Assembly (NCBI GenBank): GCA_026125625.1
Contig: JAHCKU010000205.1
Span: forward strand, 1-5,991
Direction: 5' to 3'
DNA: 5,991 nucleotides
DNA from: Burkholderiales bacterium
Lineage (GTDB): Bacteria; Pseudomonadota; Gammaproteobacteria; Burkholderiales; SHXO01
Positions 5,954-5,991 of the stretch are shown in pieces. A model generated the notes under the pieces. It was not told where the DNA came from. It did no database searches and worked only from the letters and a program-made list of their open reading frames with translations. Made by a program: the position numbers and the translations under genes. How positions within the stretch are numbered: the stretch's first letter is position 1; each line of letters opens with the position of its first letter.

Positions 5954-5991
5954 TCAGTTCAGGGCTGGCAGAAGCTCGGCTGCAACCACGC
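5954..5991 (-). CDS. Possible C-terminal end of an upstream gene (partial)
   Basis: One minus-strand frame reads VVAAELLPALN and then TGA at 5956-5954, 48 bases before the tctC start. This would be a plausible end of a gene in the same operon running off the window. Twelve codons are too few to identify a family, and the same bases could simply be the leader of tctC. Confidence 0.22.
   Translation of the reverse strand, partial: VVAAELLPALN

Overview
The window is GC-rich DNA whose gene content fits a betaproteobacterium, most likely of the order Burkholderiales. It carries a Bug-type (TctC) periplasmic binding protein, a FadR/FCD-type GntR regulator, and a large MalT-like regulator that ends in a BTAD domain. 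The genus cannot be fixed from this sequence alone.

The left half (1-2750, + strand) holds the C-terminal 831 or so codons of a large transcriptional activator. It has a MalT-like TPR middle, an OmpR/SARP-type winged helix and a BTAD domain, and its ATPase end lies outside the window. A small 70-aa protein gene with a strong ribosome binding site follows 40 nt later. The next 350 bases (2751-3106) hold no intact gene. They contain a pair of 13-bp direct repeats that resemble an insertion-sequence end, then a decayed, frameshifted piece of a second regulator of the same type, about 82% identical to the intact gene over 192 bases by hand count.

The right half (3107-5991, - strand) reads right to left: a tctC/Bug binding protein, a 70-aa two-helix membrane protein overlapping it by ATGA, a GntR/FCD regulator 9 nt further on, and, after an 82-nt gap, an integral membrane fatty acid hydroxylase/sterol desaturase-type di-iron enzyme. 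The first three look translationally coupled. The gap before the hydroxylase contains a plausible sigma-70 promoter whose 17-bp spacer is almost filled by a perfect 14-bp palindrome, a good candidate operator for the GntR protein encoded just upstream.

The clearest points for follow-up are this promoter/operator, an apparent ATT start codon for the GntR gene, the loss of usual metal ligands in its FCD domain, the decayed second regulator and the repeats beside it. I see no RNA gene, CRISPR array, intact mobile element or clear terminator, and no strong evidence for a wholly new system.
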